DNA from: Tibeticola sediminis
GTDB lineage: Bacteria > Pseudomonadota > Gammaproteobacteria > Burkholderiales > Burkholderiaceae_C
Reading direction: 5' to 3'
DNA length: 64,000 nt
Assembly (NCBI RefSeq): GCF_003843835.1
Contig: NZ_RKQL01000003.1
Span: 62,001 to 126,000, forward strand
Shown: positions 8,640 to 16,773 of the stretch, one piece after another
How positions within the stretch are numbered: position 1 is the first letter of the stretch
Layout: each line of letters starts with the position of its first letter
Translations under genes and position numbers: made by a program
Notes under the pieces: model-generated
What the model was told of the DNA's origin: nothing
What the model saw: the letters and a program-made list of their open reading frames with translations, nothing else
The model's database searches: none

Positions 8640-8840
8640 TCAAGTGCCGACGACCCAACGCACGAAGAAGCCCAGGCCGACGATGAAGCACAGCACCGCA
8701 ATCACCGCGACCAAGATGACGTGCAACGGATTGAGCTGCTGAAAGTCTTCTTCGAGGCCGCTGCGGCGCCGGATCCCGAGAAACGACCACGCGACGGTAC
8801 GCAGCGTTCGCAAAAAACTGGTGGACTCGGAACGCGACAT
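8640..8840 (-). CDS. Small membrane protein, DUF2970 type
   Basis: The 66-residue product has a basic, Ser/Thr-rich N-terminus (SFLRTLRTVAWSFLGIRRRSG), then LEEDFQQLNPLHVI and one strong C-terminal helix (ILVAVIAVLCFIVGLGFFVRW). This matches DUF2970 proteins that sit between ctaG and ctaE in Burkholderiales. I chose ATG 8840 because the longer frame overlaps ctaG and its extra residues look random. A role in oxidase assembly or stability is inferred from position only. Confidence 0.8.
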   Translation of the reverse strand: MSRSESTSFLRTLRTVAWSFLGIRRRSGLEEDFQQLNPLHVILVAVIAVLCFIVGLGFFVRWVVGT

Positions 8841-8853
8841 GTCGGGCCTACTT

Positions 8854-9465
8854 TCAAGACAGGCGCTGGCCCGCTGCCAGCGCCACGGAACCCGCCGGAG
8901 CCGCCGGCGCCTTGCCTCCAACCTCGAAGAAGGTGTAGGACAGCGTGATGGTTTTTACGTCTTTCGTCAACTTCGGGTCGATGTAGAACACGACTGGCCA
9001 GCGCTTGGTCTCACCCGGCTCGAGCGTGTATTGGTTGAAGCAAAAGCATTCGAGCTTGTTGAAATGCGCCGAAGCCTGATTGGGGGCGTAGCTCGGAATC
9101 GCCTGCGCTGTCATGCGGCGACTCTGGACGTTGCGGAACTCGTACATCACGGTCGCCAACTCGCCGGGGTGAACCACGATCGAGCGCTTCTCAGGCTTGA
9201 ACTCCCAGGGGCCGCGCGCGTTCGCGTCGAACTCGACGGTGATCGTGCGGCTGTAGTCGATCTGGGTATTGGCCGGGAGCTTTGCATCTTTTCCGGCCGC
9301 GCCCACACCAGGCACCTGTCGCTCCGACAAGGACAAGATGTTGATGCCCGTGGCCTCGCAGATCCGCTGGTAGATCGGGATCAGCGCATAGCCGAACGCG
9401 AACATCCCGACCGCAACGACGGCGAGCTTGCCGAGCATACGGCGGTTGTCTCGTACAGCGACCAT
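8854..9465 (-). CDS. ctaG: Cytochrome c oxidase copper-insertion protein CtaG (Cox11)
   Basis: CtaG/Cox11 delivers copper to the CuB site of subunit I. The 203-residue protein has one N-terminal helix (LAVVAVGMFAFGYALIPIY) and a periplasmic Ig-like domain. The copper ligands are visible in NKLECFCFNQYTLEPGE (the CFCF motif), and the C-terminal SYTFFEVG is also typical. It lies between the tiny assembly-peptide gene and the DUF2970 gene, in the same order as other beta-proteobacterial cta clusters. Confidence 0.96.
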   Translation of the reverse strand: MVAVRDNRRMLGKLAVVAVGMFAFGYALIPIYQRICEATGINILSLSERQVPGVGAAGKDAKLPANTQIDYSRTITVEFDANARGPWEFKPEKRSIVVHPGELATVMYEFRNVQSRRMTAQAIPSYAPNQASAHFNKLECFCFNQYTLEPGETKRWPVVFYIDPKLTKDVKTITLSYTFFEVGGKAPAAPAGSVALAAGQRLS

Positions 9466-9501
9466 GGGCGACTGACTCTGCGGACTCGGGCGGGGTACGG
9501 C

Positions 9502-9615
9502 TCAGGATCGAAGCAGCCACATCTTCGCAACAAAGCCCAGGAAGAACACCAAGGCGATGGACGCGAGGATCCAGCCCAGACGCTGGTTGCGGCGCTTCAG
9601 ATCCGATTCGCTCAT
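9502..9615 (-). CDS. Cytochrome oxidase small assembly protein (37 residues)
   Basis: The short frame between ctaD and ctaG encodes MSESDLKRRNQRLGW followed by a single helix (ILASIALVFFLGFVAKMW). GAGGGA sits 4-9 nt before ATG 9615, and the ctaD stop is 8 nt upstream. Tiny peptides with this charge pattern, in this slot, are conserved in Burkholderiales and annotated as small oxidase assembly proteins. It is easily missed because of its length. Function beyond the oxidase link is unknown. Confidence 0.78.
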   Translation of the reverse strand: MSESDLKRRNQRLGWILASIALVFFLGFVAKMWLLRS

Positions 9616-9623
9616 GGCTTCCC

Positions 9624-11249
9624 TCAGCCGATCACGCGGGTTGCGGTCGCATCGAGCTTGGGCGGCGTCTCGAAGGTGTGGAACGGTGCCGGCGACGGCA
9701 CTTCCCACTCCAGACCCTCAGCGCCTTCCCAGGGTTTCTGGGGCGCCTTTTGGCCTTGACCGCGCATCACCGGCAACACGATGAAGAAGAAGAAATAAAC
9801 CTGCGCCAGGCCGAAGAGGAAGGCACCGACCGAGGCAATGGCGTTGAAATCGGCGAACTGCATCGGATAGTCCGCGTAACGGCGCGGCATACCGGCAAGG
9901 CCGAGGAAGTGCATCGGGAAGAAGGTCAGGTTGAACGAAAGGATGGACCACCAGAAGTGAATCTTGCCGCGCGCTTCGTCGTACATCACGCCCGTCCATT
10001 TCGGGGACCAGTAATAGAAGCCCGCGAACAGCGCGAACAGCGAGCCGGCGACGAGCACATAGTGGAAGTGCGCAACGATGAAGTAGGTGTCTTGCAACTG
10101 GATGTCCAGCGGCGCGACCGCGGGCATCAAACCGGTGAAGCCGCCGATCGTGAACACGAAGATGAAGCCCACCGCAAACAGCATTGGAGTTTCAAAGGTT
10201 AGCGACCCTTTCCACATCGTAGCGATCCAGTTGAAGATCTTCACGGCCGTCGGAACGGCGATCAGCATGGTTGCGTACATGAAGAACAACTGACCCGTGA
10301 CCGGCATGCCCGTCGTGAACATGTGGTGCGCCCACACGATGAACGAAAGAATGGCGATCGAAGACGTGGCGTAGACCATCGAGGCATAGCCGAAGAGCTT
10401 CTTGCGCGAGAAGGCCGGCACCACCTGGCTGATGATGCCGAAGGCCGGCAAGATCATGATGTAGACCTCGGGGTGACCGAAGAACCAGAAGATGTGCTGG
10501 TACATGACTGGGTCACCACCACCCGCCGGGTTGAAGAAGCTGGTTCCGAAATGACGGTCGGTCAGCGTCATCGTGATGGCACCGGCCAGCACGGGCATCA
10601 CGGCGATCAGCAAGTACGCGGTGATGAGCCAGGTCCAGCAGAACATGGGCATCTTCATCAGCGTCATGCCGGGGGCGCGCATGTTGAGGATCGTGACGAT
10701 GATGTTGATCGAGCCCATGATCGACGACGCGCCCAGGATGTGCATGGCGAAGATGCCGGCGTCCATCGAGGGGCCCATCTGCAGCGTCAACGGGGCATAG
10801 AGCGTCCAGCCGGCTGCGGGCGCGCCGCCCGGCATGAAGAAGGAACCAACCAACATCAAGCCTGCCGGCACCATCAGCCAGAAGCTGAAGTTGTTCATCC
10901 GGGCAAACGCCATGTCCGAAGCCCCGATTTGCAGCGGGATCATCCAGTTCGCGAAGCCCACGAAGGCCGGCATGATAGCGCCGAACACCATGATGATGCC
11001 GTGCATGGTGGTGAGCTGGTTGAAGAACTCGGGGTTCATGATCTGCAGCCCCGGCTGGAACAGCTCGGCCCGGATGCCCAAAGCCAGCACCCCGCCGATC
11101 ATGAGCATCGTGAAGCTGAAGAGCAGATACAGCGTTCCGATGTCCTTGTGGTTGGTGGCGAACACCCAACGGCGCCAACCGGTGGGCGCGTGGTCGTGGT
11201 GGTCGTGGGCGTGATCGCCCGCGGCGTGATGGTCGAGAACGGCACTCAT
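9624..11249 (-). CDS. ctaD: Cytochrome c oxidase subunit I
   Basis: CtaD is the catalytic subunit of the heme-copper oxidase, holding heme a, heme a3 and CuB in about twelve membrane helices. The 541-residue protein shows the low-spin heme His in TMHGIIMVFG, the CuB His and cross-linked Tyr in HPEVYIMILPAFG, the CuB pair in VWAHHMFTTGM, and heme ligands in HFHYVLVAG. A His-rich N-terminus (HHAAGDHAHDHHDHAP) is a local oddity. It is 50 nt downstream of ctaC. With the c-domain fused to ctaC, the enzyme is caa3-type. Confidence 0.98.
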   Translation of the reverse strand: MSAVLDHHAAGDHAHDHHDHAPTGWRRWVFATNHKDIGTLYLLFSFTMLMIGGVLALGIRAELFQPGLQIMNPEFFNQLTTMHGIIMVFGAIMPAFVGFANWMIPLQIGASDMAFARMNNFSFWLMVPAGLMLVGSFFMPGGAPAAGWTLYAPLTLQMGPSMDAGIFAMHILGASSIMGSINIIVTILNMRAPGMTLMKMPMFCWTWLITAYLLIAVMPVLAGAITMTLTDRHFGTSFFNPAGGGDPVMYQHIFWFFGHPEVYIMILPAFGIISQVVPAFSRKKLFGYASMVYATSSIAILSFIVWAHHMFTTGMPVTGQLFFMYATMLIAVPTAVKIFNWIATMWKGSLTFETPMLFAVGFIFVFTIGGFTGLMPAVAPLDIQLQDTYFIVAHFHYVLVAGSLFALFAGFYYWSPKWTGVMYDEARGKIHFWWSILSFNLTFFPMHFLGLAGMPRRYADYPMQFADFNAIASVGAFLFGLAQVYFFFFIVLPVMRGQGQKAPQKPWEGAEGLEWEVPSPAPFHTFETPPKLDATATRVIG

Positions 11250-11299
11250 CTCGGGTTCCTTGTCAGACGGTTTCGGTACGGTTCAGTCGAGTCTTATCG

Positions 11300-12487
11300 T
11301 TATCCCTTGCGTGCAGCGGCCACTTCAGCGGGCTGCACCACCTGTCCGGTTTGGTTGGACCAGGCGTTTTTCGTGTAGGTGACGACGGCGGCGATTTCGG
11401 TGTCCGAAAGCTGCTTCCACGCCGGCATGGCACCGTTGTTCTGGCCGTTGAGCAGCACGTGGATCTGCGTCATCTTGTCCGCGTCGAGCACCTTGGGCGA
11501 GCCGTCGAGCGCCTTGATCGGGCCCGCACCCTTGCCGTTGGGCTGGTGGCAGGCGGCGCAATTGGCCGCATACACCTTCTCACCGCGTGCGACGAGGTCC
11601 GAGAGCGCCCAGACCTTGTTCGGATCATCGGCAGCAGCGGCCATTTTTTTCTTCTGATCCTCGACCCACCGCGTGTATTCGGCCTGCGGCAGCACCTTGA
11701 CATGAATCGGCATGTAGGCATGTTCTTTACCGCACAGCTCCTGGCACTGGCCGTAGAAGTCACCGGTTTTTTCGGCTTTGAACCAGGTGTCGCGCACGAA
11801 GCCGGGGATGGCGTCTTGCTTGATGCCGAATTGCGGCACGGCAAAGGCGTGGATGACGTCGTTGGCGGTGGTGATGATGCGCACCTTTTTGCCCACGGGC
11901 ACGACGAGCGGGTTGTCCACCTTCAGCAGGTAGTCGTCGCCCGCGGGCTTGCCTTCGGCGGACAGAATGCGCTGATTGGTGTCGAGGGTCGAAATGAAGC
12001 CGATGCCCTCGCCCTCACCGCGGATGTAGTCGTAGCCCCACTTCCACTGGTAGCCGGTGACCTTGATGGTCAGGTCTGCATTGGAGGTGTCCTTCTGGGC
12101 AATCAGCACTTTGGTGGCGGGAAGCGCCATCAGGATGACGATGATGAAGGGGATCACAGTCCACACCACTTCGACGGTGACGGACTCGTGGAAGTTGGCC
12201 GCCTTGTGACCGACCGACTTGCGGTGTTTCCAGATGGAATAGAACATCACCGAGAAGACCGCGATGAAGATGGCGGTGCATAGGATGAGCATCATCCAGT
12301 TGAGCCAATTGATTTCGGCGGCAATCTTGGTGGCCGGCTCGGGCAAGTTCAACTGACGGACCGCAGGGCCGCCGGGCAGGTCGTTGACCGCCCAGGCCGC
12401 CGTGGAGAGCCATGCAGCCGAAGCCACGCCGACGCGCTGCAACCACTGGGCGGATTGCTCGAGCTTTCTGTTCATCATGTACACCAC
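11300..12487 (-). CDS. ctaC: Cytochrome c oxidase subunit II with fused C-terminal cytochrome c domain
   Basis: CtaC receives electrons at the binuclear CuA centre. The product has a signal-like N-terminus, two membrane helices (WLNWMMLILCTAIFIAVFSVMF and VVWTVIPFIIVILMAL regions), the cupredoxin domain with CuA ligands in GQCQELCGKEHAYM, and a C-terminal cytochrome c domain with CAACH. The fusion makes this a caa3-type oxidase. The start is uncertain: GTG 12487 follows GAGG by 5 nt, while ATG 12478 and 12475 also lie in frame. The preceding DUF2244 gene is in the same direction. Confidence 0.96.
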   Translation of the reverse strand: MVYMMNRKLEQSAQWLQRVGVASAAWLSTAAWAVNDLPGGPAVRQLNLPEPATKIAAEINWLNWMMLILCTAIFIAVFSVMFYSIWKHRKSVGHKAANFHESVTVEVVWTVIPFIIVILMALPATKVLIAQKDTSNADLTIKVTGYQWKWGYDYIRGEGEGIGFISTLDTNQRILSAEGKPAGDDYLLKVDNPLVVPVGKKVRIITTANDVIHAFAVPQFGIKQDAIPGFVRDTWFKAEKTGDFYGQCQELCGKEHAYMPIHVKVLPQAEYTRWVEDQKKKMAAAADDPNKVWALSDLVARGEKVYAANCAACHQPNGKGAGPIKALDGSPKVLDADKMTQIHVLLNGQNNGAMPAWKQLSDTEIAAVVTYTKNAWSNQTGQVVQPAEVAAARKG

Positions 12488-12553
12488 GTTTGCCTCTGCT
12501 CCATTAAGCTTGTTACCGATTCCTGAACGGGTACCCGAAAGCGGGAACCACCC

Positions 12554-13060
12554 TTACACCGCCGAAGCGACTCCGCGTCCCAGCCATTGGCCGCACAGAG
12601 CGCTTTGAATTTCCCGCCCCAGCACCCGCCGATGCTCGGGCCGCAAATGACGACCGATGGCTATCGAGCGGTCGCGCGCCTGCAACACGACGAGCGCACC
12701 GGCCTCGGCCGCCGACGCATCGACGCGCACCGACGAGCGATCGAACTCGAGGCGTTCGACACGACCGGCCAGCTCGACCTCGACCGAGAGGACTCGGCCA
12801 TCGAAGACCAAGCGCTCGCGATCTGCCGCGTGCCGGGCGTAGCACACGAAGGCCACCCCCACGGCGAGCAGTTCCAAACCGGAAAAACCCGCGACGAACG
12901 GCGCCCCGTGCCACCAGAAAAACCCAGACAAGCCGCCCGAGACCACGCACAAGGAGGCGTAGAGCCACAGCAGTTGGCGCGGCGTGATCGAACAGTTGCG
13001 CCGCAAGCACCACTCCAGACCTTTCGGGGAGCTTTGCGCGAGAACGGGAGCTGCAGACAT
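12554..13060 (-). CDS. DUF2244 family membrane protein
   Basis: The 168-residue product has two adjacent N-terminal helices (about 30-50 and 55-75; RQLLWLYASLCVVSGGLSGFFWW then AGFSGLELLAVGVAFVCYA), and a soluble C-terminal half. That layout and the cox-cluster position fit DUF2244. It would be the first gene of the ctaC-ctaD operon, 66 nt upstream of ctaC. A TAAAAT hexamer on the minus strand at 13114-13109 is a possible -10. No catalytic residues are evident, and the function is unknown. Confidence 0.8.
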   Translation of the reverse strand: MSAAPVLAQSSPKGLEWCLRRNCSITPRQLLWLYASLCVVSGGLSGFFWWHGAPFVAGFSGLELLAVGVAFVCYARHAADRERLVFDGRVLSVEVELAGRVERLEFDRSSVRVDASAAEAGALVVLQARDRSIAIGRHLRPEHRRVLGREIQSALCGQWLGRGVASAV

Positions 13061-13158
13061 GGGTGGATCGGTGGCCGAAACCCCGACGAGATATATCGGG
13101 CTTGACTTATTTTAACCCGACCGACCCAAGGTTTTGACAATTCTCAACCTTTCGCGCA

Positions 13159-14055
13159 TTAGGGTTTGCGCTGACTCAACTGGCGTCGAAGATCGGTCAC
13201 GGGGATCACGGATTCGGCCGATCGGGGCGTGCGAGGCTCCCCTTTGAAGGCGTGTCCGTAGACGATTTCGAACGTGAGGGTCAACTGCCCACCCTCGGCC
13301 GGGTTGGCCAGCGCCTCGGTGACGGCGCGCAGCCACTGCGTGCGCCAGCCTCGGCCCCGCAGCGTGGGATGGCGATCGCCATGCAGGTTGCGGCCCAGAC
13401 CGCGCAGTTCCTCGAGCAGCCGCTCGGCTGTCGGGAAGGCGAGCGTGATGCGTTCCATGTCCATGACCGGTTCCGCGAAGCCGCTGTGCACGAGCATGTC
13501 CCCCCAGTCGTGCATGTCGGTGTAGGCCTGCGCGGGCGGCGGCCAGCCCTCGGCCTCGTGGAGGGCGCGCAGCTCGCGCAGCGTGTCCGGGCCGAAGCAG
13601 GAAAACATCAGAAAGCCGTCTGGCGAGAGCAGCCGGCTCCAATGCTGGAGCAAGGCCTGCGGCTCGGGATGGGCGTGCAAGCCCATGTTGGACCACAGCA
13701 GATCGACGCCGCCTTCGGGCGGGGGCGTCCAGCGATGCGGCGGCGTGCGCCAGGCCTGCGGCTGCCACCAGCGACCGCGCAAGCGCTGCTGCACCTGCGC
13801 TTGCGCCTGCGCGCTCGATTCGACGATGTGCACGGTGGCAGCCGGATAGCGGCGCAGCAGGGCCGCGTGGGTCTCCATGCCGCCGCGCCAGGGCTCCCAG
13901 TGCACCCAGGTCCGCGGCGCGCGCGTGATCCAGCCCAGCCGAGGCTCCATGCGCCGCCCGACCTCCTCGTGCAACCAGGGTGGCTGAGGGGCGACGAGAC
14001 GTGCCCAACGCGCAGCGGCACGCGGATCGAGCGTTGGTGGGCGATCGGGGGACAT
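13159..14055 (-). CDS. BioC-like SAM-dependent methyltransferase
   Basis: The 298-residue product has a class I methyltransferase layout. VDLLWSNMGLHAHPEPQALL corresponds to motif II/III, and SPDGFLMFSCFGPDTLREL resembles the post-motif of BioC malonyl-ACP O-methyltransferases. The Gly-rich SAM loop expected near residue 50 is poorly kept (WEPWRGGMETHAALLRRYP), so substrate and even activity are uncertain. ATG 14055 is divergent from comF, with overlapping -10 elements between them. Stop is at 13159. No bio genes are adjacent, so a biotin role is only a possibility. Confidence 0.75.
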   Translation of the reverse strand: MSPDRPPTLDPRAAARWARLVAPQPPWLHEEVGRRMEPRLGWITRAPRTWVHWEPWRGGMETHAALLRRYPAATVHIVESSAQAQAQVQQRLRGRWWQPQAWRTPPHRWTPPPEGGVDLLWSNMGLHAHPEPQALLQHWSRLLSPDGFLMFSCFGPDTLRELRALHEAEGWPPPAQAYTDMHDWGDMLVHSGFAEPVMDMERITLAFPTAERLLEELRGLGRNLHGDRHPTLRGRGWRTQWLRAVTEALANPAEGGQLTLTFEIVYGHAFKGEPRTPRSAESVIPVTDLRRQLSQRKP

Positions 14056-14062
14056 GGCGGGC

Positions 14063-14070
14063 AGTATATT
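14063..14070. promoter_or_regulatory. Symmetric bidirectional -10 element between methyltransferase gene and comF
   Basis: AGTATATT reads as TATATT on the plus strand (14065-14070, 6 nt before ATG 14077) and as TATACT on the minus strand (14068-14063, 7 nt before ATG 14055). Both hexamers are close to the sigma-70 -10 consensus and each lies where transcription would begin at or next to the start codon. Confidence 0.6.
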
Positions 14071-14076
14071 GAGCCC

Positions 14077-14787
14077 ATGCTCGAGGCGATTCCAGCGTTG
14101 GCCGCATGGCTTTCGAACCGCTTGCCGGCCCGCTGCGCCGTCTGCGGAGCCTGGCCAGCGGCACCGGTTTGCGGCGCCTGCACGGCGCACTTTGCCCCCG
14201 CGCGCGCCCGGTGCATCACCTGTGCTGCGCCGCTGAAAGCGGCCGTGGCGCAGTGCGGGCGCTGCCTCATCGAACCCCCGCCAGTCGATGCGAGCTTCGC
14301 CGCGGTCGACTACGACTGGCCTTGGTCCGAACCGGTGTTGCGCTTCAAGTACGGCGGCGAAACGGCCTGGGCGCGCACTTTTGCCGAGTTGATGCGGGCC
14401 AGCCCCGGTGTCCAGCCCTGGCTCGAGGGTGTCGATGCGCTCGTGCCTCTGCCCTTGGCCCGCGCGCGGCTGCTGGAACGCGGCTACAACCAGGCGCTGC
14501 TGCTGGCTCGGGCGCTCGCGCCCCGTCGGGTGGAGCACGCTTGGCTGCAACGGGTGCGTGAGACGCCGCCACAAGAAGGGCTGTCCCGCACGCAGCGGCA
14601 ACACAACGTCCGCGGCGCGTATGCGGTCGATCCACGGCTGGCGCCGCGCGTTCAAGGCCGTTCGGTGCTACTGATCGACGACGTGATGACCAGCGGCGCG
14701 TCCGTATTCGAAGCCGCGCGCGCCTTGCGCAGCGCGGGCGCCGCGCGCGTGGCGGCGCTGGTGTTTGCACGCACCGACTCGGACTGA
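14077..14787 (+). CDS. ComF family phosphoribosyltransferase-like protein
   Basis: ComF proteins are cytoplasmic and needed for DNA uptake in competent bacteria; they have a PRTase fold. The 236-residue product begins with a zinc-finger-like region holding cysteines in CAVCGAWPAAPVCGAC and CITCAAPL, and ends with the PRPP-binding signature VLLIDDVMTSGASV. LPLARARLLERGYNQALLLA is the conserved central segment. It starts at ATG 14077, probably leaderless from TATATT at 14065-14070. trmL follows 26 nt downstream in the same direction. Confidence 0.92.
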   Translation: MLEAIPALAAWLSNRLPARCAVCGAWPAAPVCGACTAHFAPARARCITCAAPLKAAVAQCGRCLIEPPPVDASFAAVDYDWPWSEPVLRFKYGGETAWARTFAELMRASPGVQPWLEGVDALVPLPLARARLLERGYNQALLLARALAPRRVEHAWLQRVRETPPQEGLSRTQRQHNVRGAYAVDPRLAPRVQGRSVLLIDDVMTSGASVFEAARALRSAGAARVAALVFARTDSD

Positions 14788-14813
14788 TCGGCCTGCAGCG
14801 ACAATCGCGGCCC

Positions 14814-15275
14814 ATGTTTCACATCGTCCTCGTCGAGCCGGAGATCCCCCCGAACACCGGCAACGTGATCCGCCTCGCGGCCAACACCGGCTGTGCGCTG
14901 CACCTGATCGAGCCGCTGGGCTTTTCCATGGATGACCGGCAACTGCGGCGCGCGGGGCTCGACTACCACGAGTACGCGCCGGTGCAGCGCCACGCGAGCT
15001 GGGCGGCGTTCCTCCAAAATGCGCAGCCCGACCGCGCGCGCATGTTTGCCCTGACCACGCGCGGCACACGCCGCGTGCATGACGTGGCCTTCCAGGCTGG
15101 CGATTGGCTGGTCTTTGGCGCGGAAACCCGCGGGCTGAGCGAGGCCGTGCGCGGGCAGTTTGCGCCCGAGCAGCAATTGCGCCTGCCGATGCGCGAAGGC
15201 CAGCGCAGCCTCAACCTTTCGAACGCGGTGGCGGTCACGGTGTTCGAAGCCTGGCGACAGAATGGCTTCCGGTGA
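14814..15275 (+). CDS. trmL: tRNA (cytidine/uridine-34-2'-O)-methyltransferase TrmL
   Basis: TrmL is a SPOUT methyltransferase that methylates the wobble ribose of some leucine tRNAs. The 153-residue length is typical. It begins HIVLVEPEIPPNTGNVIRLAA, and the C-terminal knot is visible as LVFGAETRGLSE and RSLNLSNAVAVTVFEAW. GACAAT at 14800-14805 ends 8 nt before the ATG and no ribosome site is seen. The repeat copy at 15281-15340 begins just after the stop. Confidence 0.95.
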   Translation: MFHIVLVEPEIPPNTGNVIRLAANTGCALHLIEPLGFSMDDRQLRRAGLDYHEYAPVQRHASWAAFLQNAQPDRARMFALTTRGTRRVHDVAFQAGDWLVFGAETRGLSEAVRGQFAPEQQLRLPMREGQRSLNLSNAVAVTVFEAWRQNGFR

Positions 15276-15280
15276 CTCTC

Positions 15281-15340
15281 TTTTTAAGAGCAGAACCTGA
15301 CCGATTCACGCCGGCATCCGGGCAAAAAGACTCCAAAGTA
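15281..15340 (+). repeat. Dispersed repeat copy b, 3' of trmL
   Basis: This copy reads TTTTTAAGAGCAGAAC, then GATTCACGCCGGCATCCGGG and an A-rich end. It shares GATTCACGCCGGCAT with the consensus and begins 5 nt after the trmL stop codon. It occupies part of the gap between trmL and the convergent MaoC gene; the remaining 100 bases show nothing else. Confidence 0.75.
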
Positions 15341-15438
15341 CGCCGATGAACGCCCGCTGGCCCGCGTGGGGCCCGAGCGTGCCGGCCCGCAGCTGGGATG
15401 CGCGACGCGCGGGCGGCTTGTTCAGCGTTGCCTTGGGC

Positions 15439-15891
15439 TCAGTAGCGCCGCACCAGCGCCTCGGCGATGCACACCGGGCGCTCGGCACCCTCGCGCTCGA
15501 TGACGACGGTCCAAGCCATCTGCAGCCCGCCGCCTTCGAGCGGCTCGGCGCGATCCAGGCGCATACGTGCGCGCAGGCGGCTGCCGACCGGCACGGGCGC
15601 GGTGAAGCGCACTTTATTGAGGCCGTAGTTCACGCCCAGCTTCGATTCGGTCACTTCGAAGCTCGACTCGAAGAACTTTGGCAGCAGCGACAGGGTGAGA
15701 AAGCCATGCGCAATCGGCGCGCCGAAGGGGCCCGCCCGCGCGCGCTCGACGTCGACGTGGATCCACTGGCGGTCGTCGGTGGCTTCGGCAAAGAGGTCGA
15801 TGCGCGCCTGGGTGATTTCGACCCAGTCACTCACGGCCACTTCCTGGCCGGCGCAGGCGGCGAGTTCGCCGAGGGTGCGAAAGACTTTCAT
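15439..15891 (-). CDS. MaoC-like (R)-specific enoyl-CoA hydratase domain protein
   Basis: The 150-residue hot-dog-fold protein carries the hydratase-2 motif: DRQWIHVDVERARAGPFGAPIAHGFLTLSLLP, where Asp and His are the catalytic pair, with FTAPVPVGSRLRAR behind. It would hydrate trans-2-enoyl-CoA to (R)-3-hydroxyacyl-CoA, for fatty-acid turnover or polyhydroxyalkanoate precursor supply. ATG 15891 is chosen; longer frames run into parA. It lies 25 nt downstream of parA. Confident in family, less so in substrate. Confidence 0.9.
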   Translation of the reverse strand: MKVFRTLGELAACAGQEVAVSDWVEITQARIDLFAEATDDRQWIHVDVERARAGPFGAPIAHGFLTLSLLPKFFESSFEVTESKLGVNYGLNKVRFTAPVPVGSRLRARMRLDRAEPLEGGGLQMAWTVVIEREGAERPVCIAEALVRRY

Positions 15892-15916
15892 GCGCCGACT
15901 GTAGCGGCGCGCCGCC

Positions 15917-16537
15917 TCAGGCTTTGTCGAGCCAGCGACACAGCGGCTGCCACTGTGCGAGGTCTTTCTCCACCCGCGACGGGTTGACGTCGAACAGCGT
16001 GAGGCCGTGCGCGGCCAGGTGCACGTAGTTTTGCGTGTCGCGCAGTGTGGCGAGCAGCGGCAGACCCAGTGTTTCGACGAAGCGGCGAAACTGCTCGGCG
16101 GCGTGCGTGCGCTCGTCCACGCGCATGCCCACGACGGCGGCCTCGAACCGCCCCGCATGCCGCGATTCGAGCAGTTCGTCGACGAAGGCGCGCGTGGCAT
16201 AGATGTCGAACACGCTGGCTTGCAAAGGCACGAGCACGCGGTCCGCCCGCTTGAGCACTTCTTTGAGCCGCTTGCCGTGCAACCCCGCGGGTGTGTCGAT
16301 CACCACATGCGTGGTGCCGCGCGGCGGACGCAGCACTTCGTCCTCGCCCAGGTCCCAAGCCGCAATCGCCGCGGCCTGCGGCGGCCGCAGGCCCAGCCAC
16401 AGCCGCGCGGACTGTTGGCGGTCCAGATCCCCGAGCATCACCGCATGGCCTTGCCGCGCGTAATACCCCGCCACCTGGGTGGCCAGGGTGGACTTTCCGA
16501 CCCCGCCTTTGGGGTTGGCGACGACGATGACCGGCAT
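15917..16537 (-). CDS. Orphan ParA-family ATPase
   Basis: The 206-residue protein has the deviant Walker A box PKGGVGKST at residues 9-17, the Walker A' LGDLDRQQSA and Walker B VVIDTPAGLHGK. It is the short, MipZ/ParA-like type without an N-terminal DNA-binding domain. No parB or parS-like repeats are nearby, so it is unlikely to be the chromosome partition ATPase; positioning of some other cargo is more likely. The partner is unknown. Confidence 0.88.
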   Translation of the reverse strand: MPVIVVANPKGGVGKSTLATQVAGYYARQGHAVMLGDLDRQQSARLWLGLRPPQAAAIAAWDLGEDEVLRPPRGTTHVVIDTPAGLHGKRLKEVLKRADRVLVPLQASVFDIYATRAFVDELLESRHAGRFEAAVVGMRVDERTHAAEQFRRFVETLGLPLLATLRDTQNYVHLAAHGLTLFDVNPSRVEKDLAQWQPLCRWLDKA

Positions 16538-16599
16538 GATGGCACCCTCCGTTCTCCAGCGATGCTAACGGCTGCCCAGGAGTCCCTCAAGGCCGCTGC

Positions 16600-16700
16600 G
16601 ACGCAACGCATCCGCGTGCTCGTGCCAAACAGGCTTTCCACGAGGTCGAGCGCCGGGTTGAGTTCGACGATATCGAGCGAGCCGAGCAGGCTGCGGCCGC
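16600..16700 (-). pseudogene. Degenerate 3' fragment of an arginase gene
   Basis: Minus-strand translation gives LLGSLDIVELNPALD directly followed by LVESLFGTSTRMR. The first piece is the arginase/agmatinase C-terminal signature and the second matches the final helix of bacterial arginases. The roughly 10-15 residues that normally lie between them are missing, and no catalytic core (DAHxD) precedes it, because a repeat copy and the TauE gene occupy that space. The frame then runs on past the expected end. It looks like a relic with an internal deletion. The 236-nt gap between parA and TauE is otherwise empty. Confidence 0.5.
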
Positions 16701-16720
16701 ATGAGCCTTCCGCACGGTCG

Positions 16721-16773
16721 CTTTTCCCGATAGCCCGGCGTGAAATGCTGCTTCTTTGCTCTTATTTTGGTAG
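16721..16773 (-). repeat. Dispersed repeat copy c, 3' of the TauE gene
   Basis: On the minus strand this reads ACTACCAAAATAAGAGCAAAG, a spacer, then CATTTCACGCCGGG and a GGGAAAAG end. It matches the family core CATTTCACGCCGG and begins directly after the TauE stop codon, separating it from the arginase relic. Confidence 0.7.

Noticed and set aside
13134-13147. TTGAC-N4-CTCAA as an Fnr box for the cta operon
   Set aside because: One half-site is broken and no -10 lies at class II distance on the minus strand; the candidate TAAAAT is only 19 nt away.
15917-16537. Chromosome partition locus
   Set aside because: The ParA-like ATPase has no parB beside it and no parS-like repeats, so an origin-proximal par system is not supported.
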